Origin: Bradyrhizobium sp. SZCCHNS1050
Lineage (GTDB): Bacteria; Pseudomonadota; Alphaproteobacteria; Rhizobiales; Xanthobacteraceae
NCBI RefSeq assembly: GCF_032484785.1
Contig: NZ_JAUETR010000002.1
Location: 868,001 to 932,000, forward strand
Reading direction: 5' to 3'
Length of the DNA stretch: 64,000 bases
The translations under genes and the position numbers were made by a program. The notes under the pieces are model-generated. The model was given only the letters and a program-made list of their open reading frames with translations, searched no databases and had not been told where the DNA came from. This document shows, in pieces, positions 34,480-43,302 of the stretch. Within the stretch, counting starts at the first letter, position 1. The number at the start of each line of letters is the position of its first letter.

Positions 34480-36051
34480 ATGAGGACGGTGCACGAGATG
34501 GCGAATGCGCGGACTGAACAGAATCTTGCGCCGGCGGATTCGCCGATGTCGAAACGTAATCGCTGGCTCATTCTCCTGACCGTCTCCAGCGCGCTGGCGC
34601 TCGTCGTCATCGACATGACGGTGCTCTATACCGCGCTGCCCAGCCTGACCCATGAGCTCGGAGCAACCGCCTCGGAGAAATTGTGGATCGTCATGGCCTA
34701 CGGGCTCGTCGTCGCCGGCCTGCTTCCAGGCTTCGGCTCGCTCGGCGATCGCGTCGGGCACAAGAGGACATTCGTCGCCGGCCTCATCGTCTTCGGACTG
34801 GCCTCGGTCGTCGCCGCCTATTCGCCGACCGCCACGATCCTGGTTGGCGGACGCGTCCTGCTCGCGATCGGCGCCGCGCTGATGATGCCGGCGACGCTGT
34901 CGATCATTCGCATCACCTTCTCCGATGACCACGAACGGGCGCTCGCCATCGCGATCTGGGGAGCCGTTGCGTCCAGCGGGGCGGCCGTCGGCCCCTTGGT
35001 CGGCGGTGTCCTGCTGGAATATTTCTGGTGGGGCTCGGTCTTTCTGATCAACGTGCCGCTCGTCGTCCTGGCGCTGGTCGCCGGCCTGCTGCTGATTCCT
35101 GCACCGGCCGATCGTGCTGAGCGCGACTGGGACCTCCTCGGTTCAGTGCAGGTGATGGCCGGGCTGATCGGCTTCGCCTACGTCGTCGAGGAGCTCGGCA
35201 GTCGCCAGTCTTCCTATGTCGTCCTTGCCGGCACGGCTGTCGCGACGGTCATCATGTTGACGGTGTTCGTACGCCGTCAATTGCGTCTCGAGGATCCTTT
35301 GCTCGACTTCACCCTGTTCCGAAACGTCGAGTTCACGCTCAGCGTGATCACCGCGATCGTGGCTTCGCTTGCCATTGCGGGGACGGAGCTCGCGATCAGC
35401 CAGCGCCTGCAACTCGTCCTCGGCTACTCGCCGCTGCAGGCGGCATTGTACATCCTGCCGGCCCCGCTCGGTGCATTCATCGGCGGGCCGCTCGCGAGCC
35501 TCATGCTCCGTCGCGTGGGAGCCGCCACCACGATGTCCGGCGCGCTGTTGATCGCCGGCATCGGCGCGGCCGGCTACCTGCTCTGCTACAACGCCAATCT
35601 GGCCCTGCAATTGGTCTGCATCGCGATCAACGGGCTCGGGCTCGGAGCATCCATTGCCGCCGCCTCCAACTCCGTGATGAATCACGCGCCTGAAGGCCGC
35701 GAAGGCATGGCCGCGTCGATCGAGGAGGTGTCGTTCGAGCTCGGCGGCACGATCGGCATCAGCATTTTCGGCAGCATCCTGTCCGGAGTCTATACGGCGT
35801 TCATGGTTCTGCCCGACGGCCTCGGCATTCCCGCCGTTGCGCGCGATAGCATCGACGAGGCGCTGATCGCCGCCGAGCGGCTGCCAACCGAACTCGCTGC
35901 CATCGTCACCTCGCACGCTCACCGCGCCTTCGATCAGGCGTTCCTGACGGTCGTCTGCGTGGCAATGGTCGTCCTGCTCGGCACCGCCTTCCTGGTCCGG
36001 CCCCGAGCAGAGCGAACGACATCGAAAGAGGCTCGTCAGCATATCCATTAG
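34480..36051 (+). CDS. DHA2-type MFS transporter (EmrB/QacA-like)
   Basis: The 523-residue protein has about 14 hydrophobic helices. Helix 1 holds VVIDMTVLYTALPSL, matching the membrane Asp of DHA2 drug:H+ antiporters. Motif A is GSLGDRVGHKRTF and motif C-like Gly/Pro runs occur in helix 5 (GAVASSGAAVGPLVGG). It may import or export the compound handled by the upstream hydrolases. It starts 6 bases after amidohydrolase 2; an ATG at 34498 is an alternative start. Its end is followed by a palindrome shared with the convergent gene. Confidence 0.9.
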   Translation: MRTVHEMANARTEQNLAPADSPMSKRNRWLILLTVSSALALVVIDMTVLYTALPSLTHELGATASEKLWIVMAYGLVVAGLLPGFGSLGDRVGHKRTFVAGLIVFGLASVVAAYSPTATILVGGRVLLAIGAALMMPATLSIIRITFSDDHERALAIAIWGAVASSGAAVGPLVGGVLLEYFWWGSVFLINVPLVVLALVAGLLLIPAPADRAERDWDLLGSVQVMAGLIGFAYVVEELGSRQSSYVVLAGTAVATVIMLTVFVRRQLRLEDPLLDFTLFRNVEFTLSVITAIVASLAIAGTELAISQRLQLVLGYSPLQAALYILPAPLGAFIGGPLASLMLRRVGAATTMSGALLIAGIGAAGYLLCYNANLALQLVCIAINGLGLGASIAAASNSVMNHAPEGREGMAASIEEVSFELGGTIGISIFGSILSGVYTAFMVLPDGLGIPAVARDSIDEALIAAERLPTELAAIVTSHAHRAFDQAFLTVVCVAMVVLLGTAFLVRPRAERTTSKEARQHIH

Positions 36052-36054
36052 ACA

Positions 36055-36080
36055 GACGACGGCAATCATGTGCCGTCGTC
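36055..36080. terminator. Bidirectional hairpin between MFS and LssY-domain genes
   Basis: GACGACGGCA (36055-36064) and TGCCGTCGTC (36071-36080) are perfect 10-base arms around a 6-base loop. The element spans the stop codon (36066-36068) of the minus-strand gene and starts 3 bases after the plus-strand stop. There is no long U-run on either side. Confidence 0.6.
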
Positions 36081-36884
36081 CGTGGTGGAGACCAACATGC
36101 TCGCCAACGCAATGTCACCGTCCGTCACGTAGTGATTGACCCGCTCAGGGAGGCTCTGACCAGCTTTGTACAGCTCCACGATCTCGATCGATCGTGTCCT
36201 GATCAGTTCGGCCATGATGTAGTCCCGCTCGGCGTTGACATCCGGGTCGGTGGCGTGCGTGACCTGAAACGTCAATCGAGTGAACGATAGGCCGGTGTCC
36301 TTCGTGCCGGCTCCGACCCACAGAGCGGATTCATCGACCGCCGGCCGATCGGCGTTGGACCAGAAATCGCCTGCATTCCAGGTTTGCTCTGCGTGTGCCA
36401 GGCCAACAGCCCAGAACCTGACGTGATGGCGCTGTCGCGGGCTGTTGCCGATGGCTTTCTGAAAGCCGATATCCTGGCCGCGTCCGAACAGATAGAGCGT
36501 GCTGAACGGAGCGGTGGGGTAAGGCGTATCGAGGACGAAGGCGCGGATCATGGCCCAAGAGCTCGTCAGGCCCAATCGGTCCGCTTCAGACCACCCCACC
36601 GCAGCAAAGCTTGCGCGAAGCTGTTGGAGCGTCCCGACCAGGGCGAGATTGACGGGGTCGCCGGGCAATCCATCACCCGTGATCGTGTAGCTGGGCACTC
36701 GCCGCTTCTGAAGAATCCTGAGACTCAACCGGATCACGCGTGGCAGAACGACATAGGCCGCGAACGCGTAGCTGACGCCGACTGCGACAATCCAGGGCAG
36801 CCTGCGGTTCGCGGTCTCGAACACCACGAAGACGATCAGCCAGACCGTGAAGATCCCCAGCCCGGCGACCAGCACGCGTTGCAT
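36066..36884 (-). CDS. LssY C-terminal domain membrane protein
   Basis: Residues about 1-50 hold two hydrophobic helices (VLVAGLGIFTVWLIVFVVF and WIVAVGVSYAFAAYVVL). The rest is the LssY_C domain: DPVNLALVGTLQQLRASFAA, TAPFSTLYLFGRGQDIGFQK, RQRHHVRFWAVG. The family is named after a Legionella protein and its function is unknown; in other proteins the domain is attached to PAP2 or DedA modules, which are absent here. The start is uncertain: ATG 36884 gives a compact protein, and a GTG seven codons upstream is possible. A 350-residue frame to 37118 is not protein-like at its start. Confidence 0.75.
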   Translation of the reverse strand: MQRVLVAGLGIFTVWLIVFVVFETANRRLPWIVAVGVSYAFAAYVVLPRVIRLSLRILQKRRVPSYTITGDGLPGDPVNLALVGTLQQLRASFAAVGWSEADRLGLTSSWAMIRAFVLDTPYPTAPFSTLYLFGRGQDIGFQKAIGNSPRQRHHVRFWAVGLAHAEQTWNAGDFWSNADRPAVDESALWVGAGTKDTGLSFTRLTFQVTHATDPDVNAERDYIMAELIRTRSIEIVELYKAGQSLPERVNHYVTDGDIALASMLVSTTDDGT

Positions 36885-37083
36885 GAGGCGTATGAGCAGT
36901 CGCACTGGATCGGTCCGGCGAAAGGAAGTGAACAGCAGTCGGTGTTTTCGGGAAGGTGTCCGATCTTCATCGCGATGGCAACACCGCACCTGGACGCATG
37001 AAACCGCCCGGTCGGCGGCGTTTCGACCAGCTCGTCTGCGTTGCTCGACATCCGCAGTCCAACGCAATCGGACTGCGCGGGGC

Positions 37084-37386
37084 TTACGCCGACAGCCGCT
37101 CGGCGTTGGCCGCGACATAATCCCGATAGAGATCGACGACCGCCGCCGGGCTGGCGCCGGCCATCAGCTTCGCCGTCGCCTCCAGGGCTGCGGCGAGCTT
37201 TTCGCTGACCATCAGCTCCGCCTCCTCGCCCGCATCGGCTTCGCCGCGCGCGAACTTTTCCAGCCGGAGCCGGATGACCTCGCCGGCTTCCATGGCCAGC
37301 ATCGCGGCCGCGAACCAGGGGAACTCCGCCTCGGCGGTTGCCGTCATGGACGGCCGCATCTGCAAGGACATTGGCGTTTTGCTCAT
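37084..37386 (-). CDS. Small helical hypothetical protein
   Basis: A 100-residue cytoplasmic protein rich in Ala, Glu and Met, predicted all-helical: FPWFAAAMLAMEAGEVIRLR, AELMVSEKLAAALEATAKLM, AAVVDLYRDYVAANAERL. The amphipathic helices and size recall phasin-like proteins, but I cannot assign it. GGA 9 bases upstream favours the ATG at 37386 over the one two codons earlier. It lies 199 bases upstream of the LssY-domain gene on the same strand. Confidence 0.65.
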   Translation of the reverse strand: MSKTPMSLQMRPSMTATAEAEFPWFAAAMLAMEAGEVIRLRLEKFARGEADAGEEAELMVSEKLAAALEATAKLMAGASPAAVVDLYRDYVAANAERLSA

Positions 37387-37519
37387 CGTCATCGTCCGAG
37401 AACATCGGCGGACGTGCGAGGAATACGCTTCAACTTTTAATGATGCGGACGCACAATCATCGCCGATTTCGAGTCGGCTCGAACCACCCGTTAACCACCT
37501 GGGCCCTGCTTCTCTCATC

Positions 37520-37601
37520 CGTCATTGCGAGGAGCGAAGCGGCGAAGCAATCCAGAGTCATGCGCGCGACTCTGGATTGATTCGCTTCGCTCGCAATGAC
37601 G
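37520..37601. repeat. Palindromic intergenic repeat, CGTCATTGCGAG family, copy 2
   Basis: Outer arms CGTCATTGCGA (37520-37530) and TCGCAATGACG (37591-37601), with inner GCAATCCAGAGTC and GACTCTGGATTG, form a long imperfect hairpin. It matches the copy at 18934-19042. It ends 40 bases before the TTG start of the next gene. Confidence 0.85.
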
Positions 37602-37641
37602 GGAGAGAGATCTTGCCCGCCGTCACGAAGGCGCGAAAATC

Positions 37642-38367
37642 TTGGGCTTCCTCTTCGTCCTCGCGGTCGGCCTCGTGGCCGGCACCTTGTCCGGCATCGT
37701 CGGCACCGGCTCGTCGATCATGCTGATGCCGGTGCTGGCCTACGAGTACGGCCCGAAGGAGGCCGTGCCGATCATGGCGGTCGCTGCGGTCATGGCGAAC
37801 CTGTCGCGCATCCTGGCGTGGTGGCGCGAGGTCGACTGGCGCGCCTGCGCGGCCTATTCGGTCACCGGCATTCCGGCCGCCGCACTCGGCGCGCGCACCT
37901 TGCTGATCCTGCCGTCGCAGGCGGTCGATATCACGATCGGGCTGTTCCTGATGGCGATGGTGCCGGTACGGCATTGGCTGACGCGGCACGACCTCAAGGC
38001 CAACCTCTGGCATCTCGCGCTCGGCGGCGCGATCATCGGTTTCCTCACCGGCATCGTGGTCTCGACCGGACCGCTGAGCGTGCCGCTGTTCCTGTTCTAT
38101 GGCCTGTCGAAAGGCGCCTTCCTCGCCACCGAGGCCGCGAGCTCGCTCGGGCTCTATGTCTCGAAATCCATCACCTTCCAGCGCTTCGGCGCGCTGACGC
38201 CGGACATTCTTCTCAAGGGCCTGATCGCCGGCGGCTCGCTGATGGCTGGCGCCTTCGTCGCCAAGCGCTTCGTGCTGCACATGAAGCCCGATCTGTTCCG
38301 CGTGGTGATGGATGGCATCATGCTGGCCGCGGGCCTAAGTATGTTATGGAACGCCACCCACTCCTGA
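37642..38367 (+). CDS. TauE/SafE family sulfite/anion exporter
   Basis: The 241-residue protein has about eight transmembrane helices in two related halves (FLFVLAVGLVAGTLSGIVG, then ALGGAIIGFLTGIVVSTGPL), the signature of TauE/SafE permeases, which move sulfite, sulfoacetate or related anions. The only usable start is a TTG: GAAGG lies about 10 bases before it and an in-frame stop occurs 43 bases upstream. Substrate unknown. Confidence 0.87.
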   Translation: MGFLFVLAVGLVAGTLSGIVGTGSSIMLMPVLAYEYGPKEAVPIMAVAAVMANLSRILAWWREVDWRACAAYSVTGIPAAALGARTLLILPSQAVDITIGLFLMAMVPVRHWLTRHDLKANLWHLALGGAIIGFLTGIVVSTGPLSVPLFLFYGLSKGAFLATEAASSLGLYVSKSITFQRFGALTPDILLKGLIAGGSLMAGAFVAKRFVLHMKPDLFRVVMDGIMLAAGLSMLWNATHS

Positions 38368-38386
38368 CCGCACCGATTCTCACCTC

Positions 38387-39877
38387 ATGGCCAAGACCAC
38401 GCTCTCCTTCGTCTGCCAGAACTGCGGCGCGGCTTATTCGCGCTGGCAGGGCAAGTGCGAGGCCTGCGGCGAGTGGAACACGCTGGCCGAGGAAGACACG
38501 ACGGGCGCGACCTCCGCGCCGGTGTCGCTGCGCTCCAAGCGCAAGGGCCGCACCTTCCAGCTGGAATCGCTGACCGGCAAGAGCATCGACGCGCCGCGGC
38601 TGTCGTCGGGCATGACCGAACTCGACCGCGTCACCGGCGGCGGCTTCGTGCGCGGCTCGATCCTGCTGGTTGGCGGCGACCCGGGCATCGGCAAGTCGAC
38701 GCTGTTGACCCAGACCACCGCGATGATGGCGCGTGCCGGCCATCGCGCCGTCTACATCTCGGGCGAGGAAGCCGTCGCCCAGGTGCGGCTGCGCGCCGAG
38801 CGGCTCGGGCTCGCGGATGCGCCGGTGCAACTGGCGGCCGAGACCTCGGTCGAGGACATCATCTCGACCCTGTCCGAAGGCACGGTGCCACGGCTGATCG
38901 TGATCGATTCGATCCAGACGATGTGGACCGACACCGTCGAATCGGCGCCGGGCACGGTGACGCAAGTGCGCGCCTCGGCGCAGAAGCTGATCAGGTTCGC
39001 CAAGAAATCCGGCGCCGCGATCATCCTGGTCGGCCACGTCACCAAGGACGGCCAGATCGCCGGGCCCCGCGTCGTCGAGCACATGGTCGACGCGGTGCTG
39101 TCGTTCGAGGGCGAGGGCTCGCAGCAGTTCCGCATCCTGCGCGCGGTCAAGAACCGGTTCGGCCCGACCGACGAGATCGGCGTGTTCGAAATGACCGGAT
39201 TGGGTCTGCGCGAGGTCACCAACCCCTCCGAGCTGTTCCTGTCCGAGCGCGATCTCGGCAGCCCCGGCACGGCGGTCTTTGCCGGGATCGAGGGCACGCG
39301 CCCCGTGCTGGTCGAAATCCAGGCCCTGGTGGCGCCGACCTCGCTCGGCACGCCGCGCCGCGCCGTGGTCGGCTGGGATCCGAGCCGGCTGTCGATGGTG
39401 CTGGCCGTGCTGGAGGCGCATTGCGGCGTCAAGCTGTCGGGCCACGACGTCTATCTCAACGTCGCCGGCGGCCTGCGCATCAACGAGCCTGCGGCGGATC
39501 TCGCCGCGGCCGCGGCTCTGGTCTCCTCGCTGGTCAACGCTCCGCTGCCGCCCGATGCGGTCTATTTCGGCGAAATCTCGCTGTCGGGCGCGGTCCGACC
39601 GGTGGCACAGACCTCGGCTCGGCTGAAGGAGGCTGCCAAGCTCGGCTTCGGCCGCGTGGTACTGCCGGAGCGCGCCCGCGGCGAGGCCGGCGGCGACGCC
39701 GGGCTCAGCCTCAATACCGTCGGCGGATTGACCAGCCTGGTGGCCGACATCGCCGCGCGCGGCACGCCTCGTGCCCGACACGACAGCAGCCGCGAAGACG
39801 GCGACCAGGGCCGCCGCGGCCCCAGCCATGCCGAAAAAAATGCCACACCGGCGAGATTCCGCCGCCAGGACGGCTAG
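38387..39877 (+). CDS. radA: DNA repair protein RadA
   Basis: RecA-like ATPase that promotes branch migration during recombination. The 496-residue protein has the N-terminal zinc finger (CQNCGAAYSRWQGKCEACG), Walker A GGDPGIGKSTLL, the RadA-specific KNRFG (VKNRFGPTDEIG) and a C-terminal Lon-protease-like domain (LNVAGGLRINEPAADLAAA). The last 40 residues, after SLVADIAARG, are extra and polar. It begins 19 bases after the permease stop, with no strong ribosome binding site seen. Confidence 0.96.
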   Translation: MAKTTLSFVCQNCGAAYSRWQGKCEACGEWNTLAEEDTTGATSAPVSLRSKRKGRTFQLESLTGKSIDAPRLSSGMTELDRVTGGGFVRGSILLVGGDPGIGKSTLLTQTTAMMARAGHRAVYISGEEAVAQVRLRAERLGLADAPVQLAAETSVEDIISTLSEGTVPRLIVIDSIQTMWTDTVESAPGTVTQVRASAQKLIRFAKKSGAAIILVGHVTKDGQIAGPRVVEHMVDAVLSFEGEGSQQFRILRAVKNRFGPTDEIGVFEMTGLGLREVTNPSELFLSERDLGSPGTAVFAGIEGTRPVLVEIQALVAPTSLGTPRRAVVGWDPSRLSMVLAVLEAHCGVKLSGHDVYLNVAGGLRINEPAADLAAAAALVSSLVNAPLPPDAVYFGEISLSGAVRPVAQTSARLKEAAKLGFGRVVLPERARGEAGGDAGLSLNTVGGLTSLVADIAARGTPRARHDSSREDGDQGRRGPSHAEKNATPARFRRQDG

Positions 39878-40051
39878 CCGGACCGTGACGTTCGCGTGAC
39901 TCGCCGCTATACAACGCCGCAACCGGTCGCCCACACGGGATCGTGCAGCCGTCCGGACTTGCCGGGGAACCTCGCTGTCCTCCTCCCGGAGGGGCGGTCC
40001 TCCGTCGACTCGAAGCGAACCTTGGACCTGTGAAGCGGACCTGAGCAGCCG

Positions 40052-40678
40052 ATGCCGATAACGATCCTCGATCTCATCCTGCTCGGCGTGATGCTGGTGT
40101 CGGGGCTGCTCGCGATGGTCCGGGGCTTCATGCGCGAGGTGCTGTCGATCGCAGCCTGGGGCGCGGCCGCCCTGGTCACGCTTTATTCATTCTCCAAGCT
40201 GCTGCCGACCGCCAAGACCTATTTCAACAACGATACCGTCGCGAGCGTGGTCGTCGTCGCCGGTACTTTCGTGGGCACCCTGCTGATCGTCTCGGTGATC
40301 ACGGTCAAAATCTCCGACATGATTCTCGATTCGCGCATCGGCGCGCTCGACCGCACCCTCGGATTCCTGTTCGGACTGGGCCGCGGCCTGCTGATCGTGG
40401 TCGTCGCCTTCCTGTTCTTCAGCTGGCTGGTGCCGGACAAGCAGCGCCCGGACTGGGTCACCGGTGCCAAATCCCGCGTGGTCCTGCAGGGAACCGGGGA
40501 TTGGCTGATGTCGCTCTTGCCTGATGATCCCGAGAACACCATTTTAAAGAAATTCAAGAAGAACAAGCCGGACGACGACCAGACTGACACCGAGTCGCCC
40601 GGAGCGGGCGGCGATGGGTATAGCAAGCCTGCCCGCGACAGCTTGAAGAAGCTGATCGAGAAACCCGCGGCCAAGTGA
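40052..40678 (+). CDS. cvpA: CvpA family membrane protein
   Basis: The 208-residue protein has four hydrophobic helices (residues 5-20, 27-45, 62-85 and 105-130; for example LDLILLGVMLVSGLLAMVRG) and the CvpA pattern GALDRTLGFLFGLGRGLL. The C-terminal 60 residues are polar. CvpA was first linked to colicin V production and is tied to envelope homeostasis; exact function unknown. It sits just upstream of purF, as in many proteobacteria. Confidence 0.93.
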   Translation: MPITILDLILLGVMLVSGLLAMVRGFMREVLSIAAWGAAALVTLYSFSKLLPTAKTYFNNDTVASVVVVAGTFVGTLLIVSVITVKISDMILDSRIGALDRTLGFLFGLGRGLLIVVVAFLFFSWLVPDKQRPDWVTGAKSRVVLQGTGDWLMSLLPDDPENTILKKFKKNKPDDDQTDTESPGAGGDGYSKPARDSLKKLIEKPAAK

Positions 40679-40701
40679 GCTCAGCCCAGAAGAGAGGCGC
40701 G

Positions 40702-42234
40702 ATGGACCTGCACCACGATTCTTCCGGCGAAGCCCAAGCGGATACTCACGCGGATCTGGACTTCGGACCTCAAGCCTACCTCAGAGACCCAGACCTTGAC
40801 GGAGACACGCTGCGCGAAGAGTGCGGCGTGTTCGGCATTTATGGGCACAATGATGCCGCCGCGATCACCGCGCTCGGCCTCCACGCGCTCCAGCATCGCG
40901 GCCAGGAAGCCGCCGGCATCGTCTCCTATGACGGCACGCGCTTCCACAGCGAGCGCCGCCTGGGCCTCGTCGGCGACACCTTCTCCCGCCGCGAGGTGAT
41001 CGAGCGCCTGCCCGGCAATGCCGCGATCGGTCACGTGCGCTACGCGACCACCGGCGCCACGATCCTGCGCAACGTGCAGCCGCTGTTCGCCGAGCTCAAT
41101 GCCGGCGGCTTCGCTGTCGGCCACAACGGCAACCTCACCAACGGGCTCACGCTCCGCCGCGAGCTGGTGCGCGCCGGCGCCATCATGCAGTCGACCACCG
41201 ACACCGAGGTGATCCTGCATCTGGTCGCGCATTCCCGCCGCACCAATTTCATCGACCGCTTCATCGAGGCGCTGCGCGCGCTCGAAGGCGCCTACTCGCT
41301 GGTCTGCATGACCAACAAGAAGCTGATCGGCGCCCGCGATCCCCTCGGCATCCGCCCGCTGGTGTATGGCGAGCTCGAGGGCTGCCCGATCCTGGCCTCG
41401 GAGACCTGCGCGCTCGACATGATCGGCGCGCGCTACATCCGCGACATCGAGCCGGGCGAGGTCGTGATCTTCGATGAAAACGGCGCCCACAGCCACAAGC
41501 CGTTCCCGCCGAAGCCGGCGCGTCCCTGCGTCTTCGAATACATCTACTTCGCCCGGCCCGACTCAGTGGTCGGCGGCCGCTCGGTCTACGAGGTCCGCAA
41601 GGCATTCGGCGCGCAGCTCGCGCGCGAGAGCCATCCCGACGTCGACGTCGTCGTGCCGGTGCCTGATTCCGGCGTGCCGGCGGCGATCGGCTACAGCCAG
41701 CATTCGGGCGTGCCGTTCGAGCTCGGCATCATCCGCAATCACTATGTCGGCCGCACCTTCATCCAGCCGACGCAGGCGATCCGCGAATCCGGCGTGCGCA
41801 TGAAGCACTCGGCCAACCGCGCCGCGATCGAAGGCAAGCGCATCATCCTGATCGACGACTCGCTGGTGCGCGGTACCACCTCGCGCAAGATCGTGCGCAT
41901 GATGCGCGACGCCGGCGCCACGGAGGTGCATTTCCGCCTCGCCTCGCCGCCGATCCTCTACCCCGACTATTACGGCATCGACCTGCCGGACCGTGGCGGC
42001 CTCTTGGCGGCGACGCATTCGCTCGAGGAGATGCGCGAGCTGATCGGCGCCGACTCGCTGGCGTTCCTGTCGATCGACGGCATGTACCGCGCCATGGGCG
42101 AGCCGGCCCGCGACCCCGCCGCGCCGAAATACGCCGACCACTGCTTCACCGGCAGCTATCCGACCCACCTCACCGACCAGTCGCTGGTCGAGCCGACCCA
42201 GCAGCAATTGTCGCTCCTGGCGGAGGCGAGCTGA
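40702..42234 (+). CDS. purF: Amidophosphoribosyltransferase
   Basis: First committed step of purine synthesis: PRPP plus glutamine to phosphoribosylamine. The 510-residue protein has a short propeptide before the catalytic Cys in EECGVFGIYGHNDAA, then the Ntn glutaminase domain (GHNGNLTNG) and the phosphoribosyltransferase PRPP loop (IILIDDSLVRGTTSRKIV). The start at 40702 has AGAGG upstream; a GTG at 40675 would overlap cvpA. Followed by repeats. Confidence 0.97.
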   Translation: MDLHHDSSGEAQADTHADLDFGPQAYLRDPDLDGDTLREECGVFGIYGHNDAAAITALGLHALQHRGQEAAGIVSYDGTRFHSERRLGLVGDTFSRREVIERLPGNAAIGHVRYATTGATILRNVQPLFAELNAGGFAVGHNGNLTNGLTLRRELVRAGAIMQSTTDTEVILHLVAHSRRTNFIDRFIEALRALEGAYSLVCMTNKKLIGARDPLGIRPLVYGELEGCPILASETCALDMIGARYIRDIEPGEVVIFDENGAHSHKPFPPKPARPCVFEYIYFARPDSVVGGRSVYEVRKAFGAQLARESHPDVDVVVPVPDSGVPAAIGYSQHSGVPFELGIIRNHYVGRTFIQPTQAIRESGVRMKHSANRAAIEGKRIILIDDSLVRGTTSRKIVRMMRDAGATEVHFRLASPPILYPDYYGIDLPDRGGLLAATHSLEEMRELIGADSLAFLSIDGMYRAMGEPARDPAAPKYADHCFTGSYPTHLTDQSLVEPTQQQLSLLAEAS

Positions 42235-42250
42235 GGCTCTTTCCACATGG

Positions 42251-42360
42251 TGTCATTCTGGGGTGATGCGCAGCATCGAACCCGGAATCTCGAAATTGTT
42301 TTGTGCGCCTGACCTCTAGATTCCGGGTTCGAGGCCTAACGGCCTCGCCCCGGAACGACG
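42251..42360. repeat. Palindromic intergenic repeat, CATTCCGGGG family, copy 1
   Basis: Outer arms TGTCATTCTGGGG (42251-42263) and CCCCGGAACGACG (42348-42360) enclose perfect 14-base inner arms CGAACCCGGAATCT (42277-42290) and AGATTCCGGGTTCG (42318-42331). Same architecture as the copy at 63184-63289. It lies in the purF 3' region. Confidence 0.8.
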
Positions 42361-42372
42361 GCGTTCGATCGG

Positions 42373-42500
42373 CCGTCGTCCCGGCACATGCCGGAGGCCC
42401 TGACCACCGGCCGTCGTTTGTCGGGCAGGACTAGCCACAGCCACCCAACTCCATCATAACCGCCGCGGAATATGGATCCCGGCGTTCGCCGGGACGACGG
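42373..42500. repeat. Second palindromic repeat, CCGTCGTCCCGGC arms
   Basis: Perfect 13-base arms at 42373-42385 and 42488-42500 bound a 128-base element that directly follows the previous one. The right arm ends 16 bases before the next gene's ATG. Inner GCCGGAG/CCGGCG tracts can pair further. Confidence 0.75.
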
Positions 42501-42516
42501 CTGAGAGATGATCGTG

Positions 42517-43260
42517 ATGACCCTTCCCCTCGCCAATCGTATCGCCCTCGTCACCGGCGCCTCGCGCGGCATCGGCCATGCGACCGCCCGCGCGCTCGCG
42601 CGCGCCGGTGCGCATGTCGTCGCCGTCGCCCGCACCCAGGGCGGGCTGGAGGAACTCGACGACGAGATCCGGAAAGAGACCGGCAGCGGCGCCACCCTGG
42701 TGCCGCTCAGCATGACCGACAGCGACGGCATCGCCCGGCTCGGCGCCGCGCTGCATGAGCGCCATGGCAAGCTCGACATCCTCGTCGGCAATGCCGCCGT
42801 GCCCGGCCCCTCCTCACCGCTCGGCCATATCGACCTCAAGCCGTGGAACGACGTCGTCGCGGTCAACCTCACCGCCAACTTCCAGCTGATCCGCTGCATG
42901 GAGCCGCTGCTGAAGGCCTCCGACGCCGGCCGGGCGGTGTTCCTCACCTCAGGCGCCGCTCACAAGGCGCAGGCCTATCTCGGCCCCTACGCCGTCACCA
43001 AGGCGGCGCTGGAGACGCTGGCTCGGGTATGGGCGCACGAGACCGAGCGCACGCCGCTGCGCGTCAACCTGTTCAGCCCGGGCCCGATCCGCACCCGCAT
43101 GCGCGCCACGGTGTTCCCAGGTGAAGACCCGATGACGCTCGAGACGCCCGAGCAGGTCGCCGAATTGATCGTGCCGATGTGCCTGCCGTCGTGGACCGAG
43201 ACCGGCAAGCTCTACGAGTACAAGACCCGCGCGCTGAAGAGCTTTCAGCCACCGGCGTAG
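42517..43260 (+). CDS. SDR family oxidoreductase
   Basis: A 247-residue classical short-chain dehydrogenase with cofactor loop TGASRGIGHATA, NAG-type motif (VGNAAVPGPSSPL) and catalytic Ser-Tyr-Lys (LTSGAAHKAQAYLGPYAVTK). Substrate unknown. An ATG three codons upstream (42508) is possible; GAGAG spacing favours 42517. The promoter must lie within or overlap the preceding repeat. Confidence 0.9.
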   Translation: MTLPLANRIALVTGASRGIGHATARALARAGAHVVAVARTQGGLEELDDEIRKETGSGATLVPLSMTDSDGIARLGAALHERHGKLDILVGNAAVPGPSSPLGHIDLKPWNDVVAVNLTANFQLIRCMEPLLKASDAGRAVFLTSGAAHKAQAYLGPYAVTKAALETLARVWAHETERTPLRVNLFSPGPIRTRMRATVFPGEDPMTLETPEQVAELIVPMCLPSWTETGKLYEYKTRALKSFQPPA

Positions 43261-43302
43261 ACTATCGCGTCGACGGCACCAGGGCGGTCGCAGGCTCCAC
43301 TC

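Noticed and set aside
32680..34932. 750-codon minus-strand frame
   Set aside because: Fully antisense to amidohydrolase 2 and the MFS start; composition is typical of a GC-driven shadow frame.
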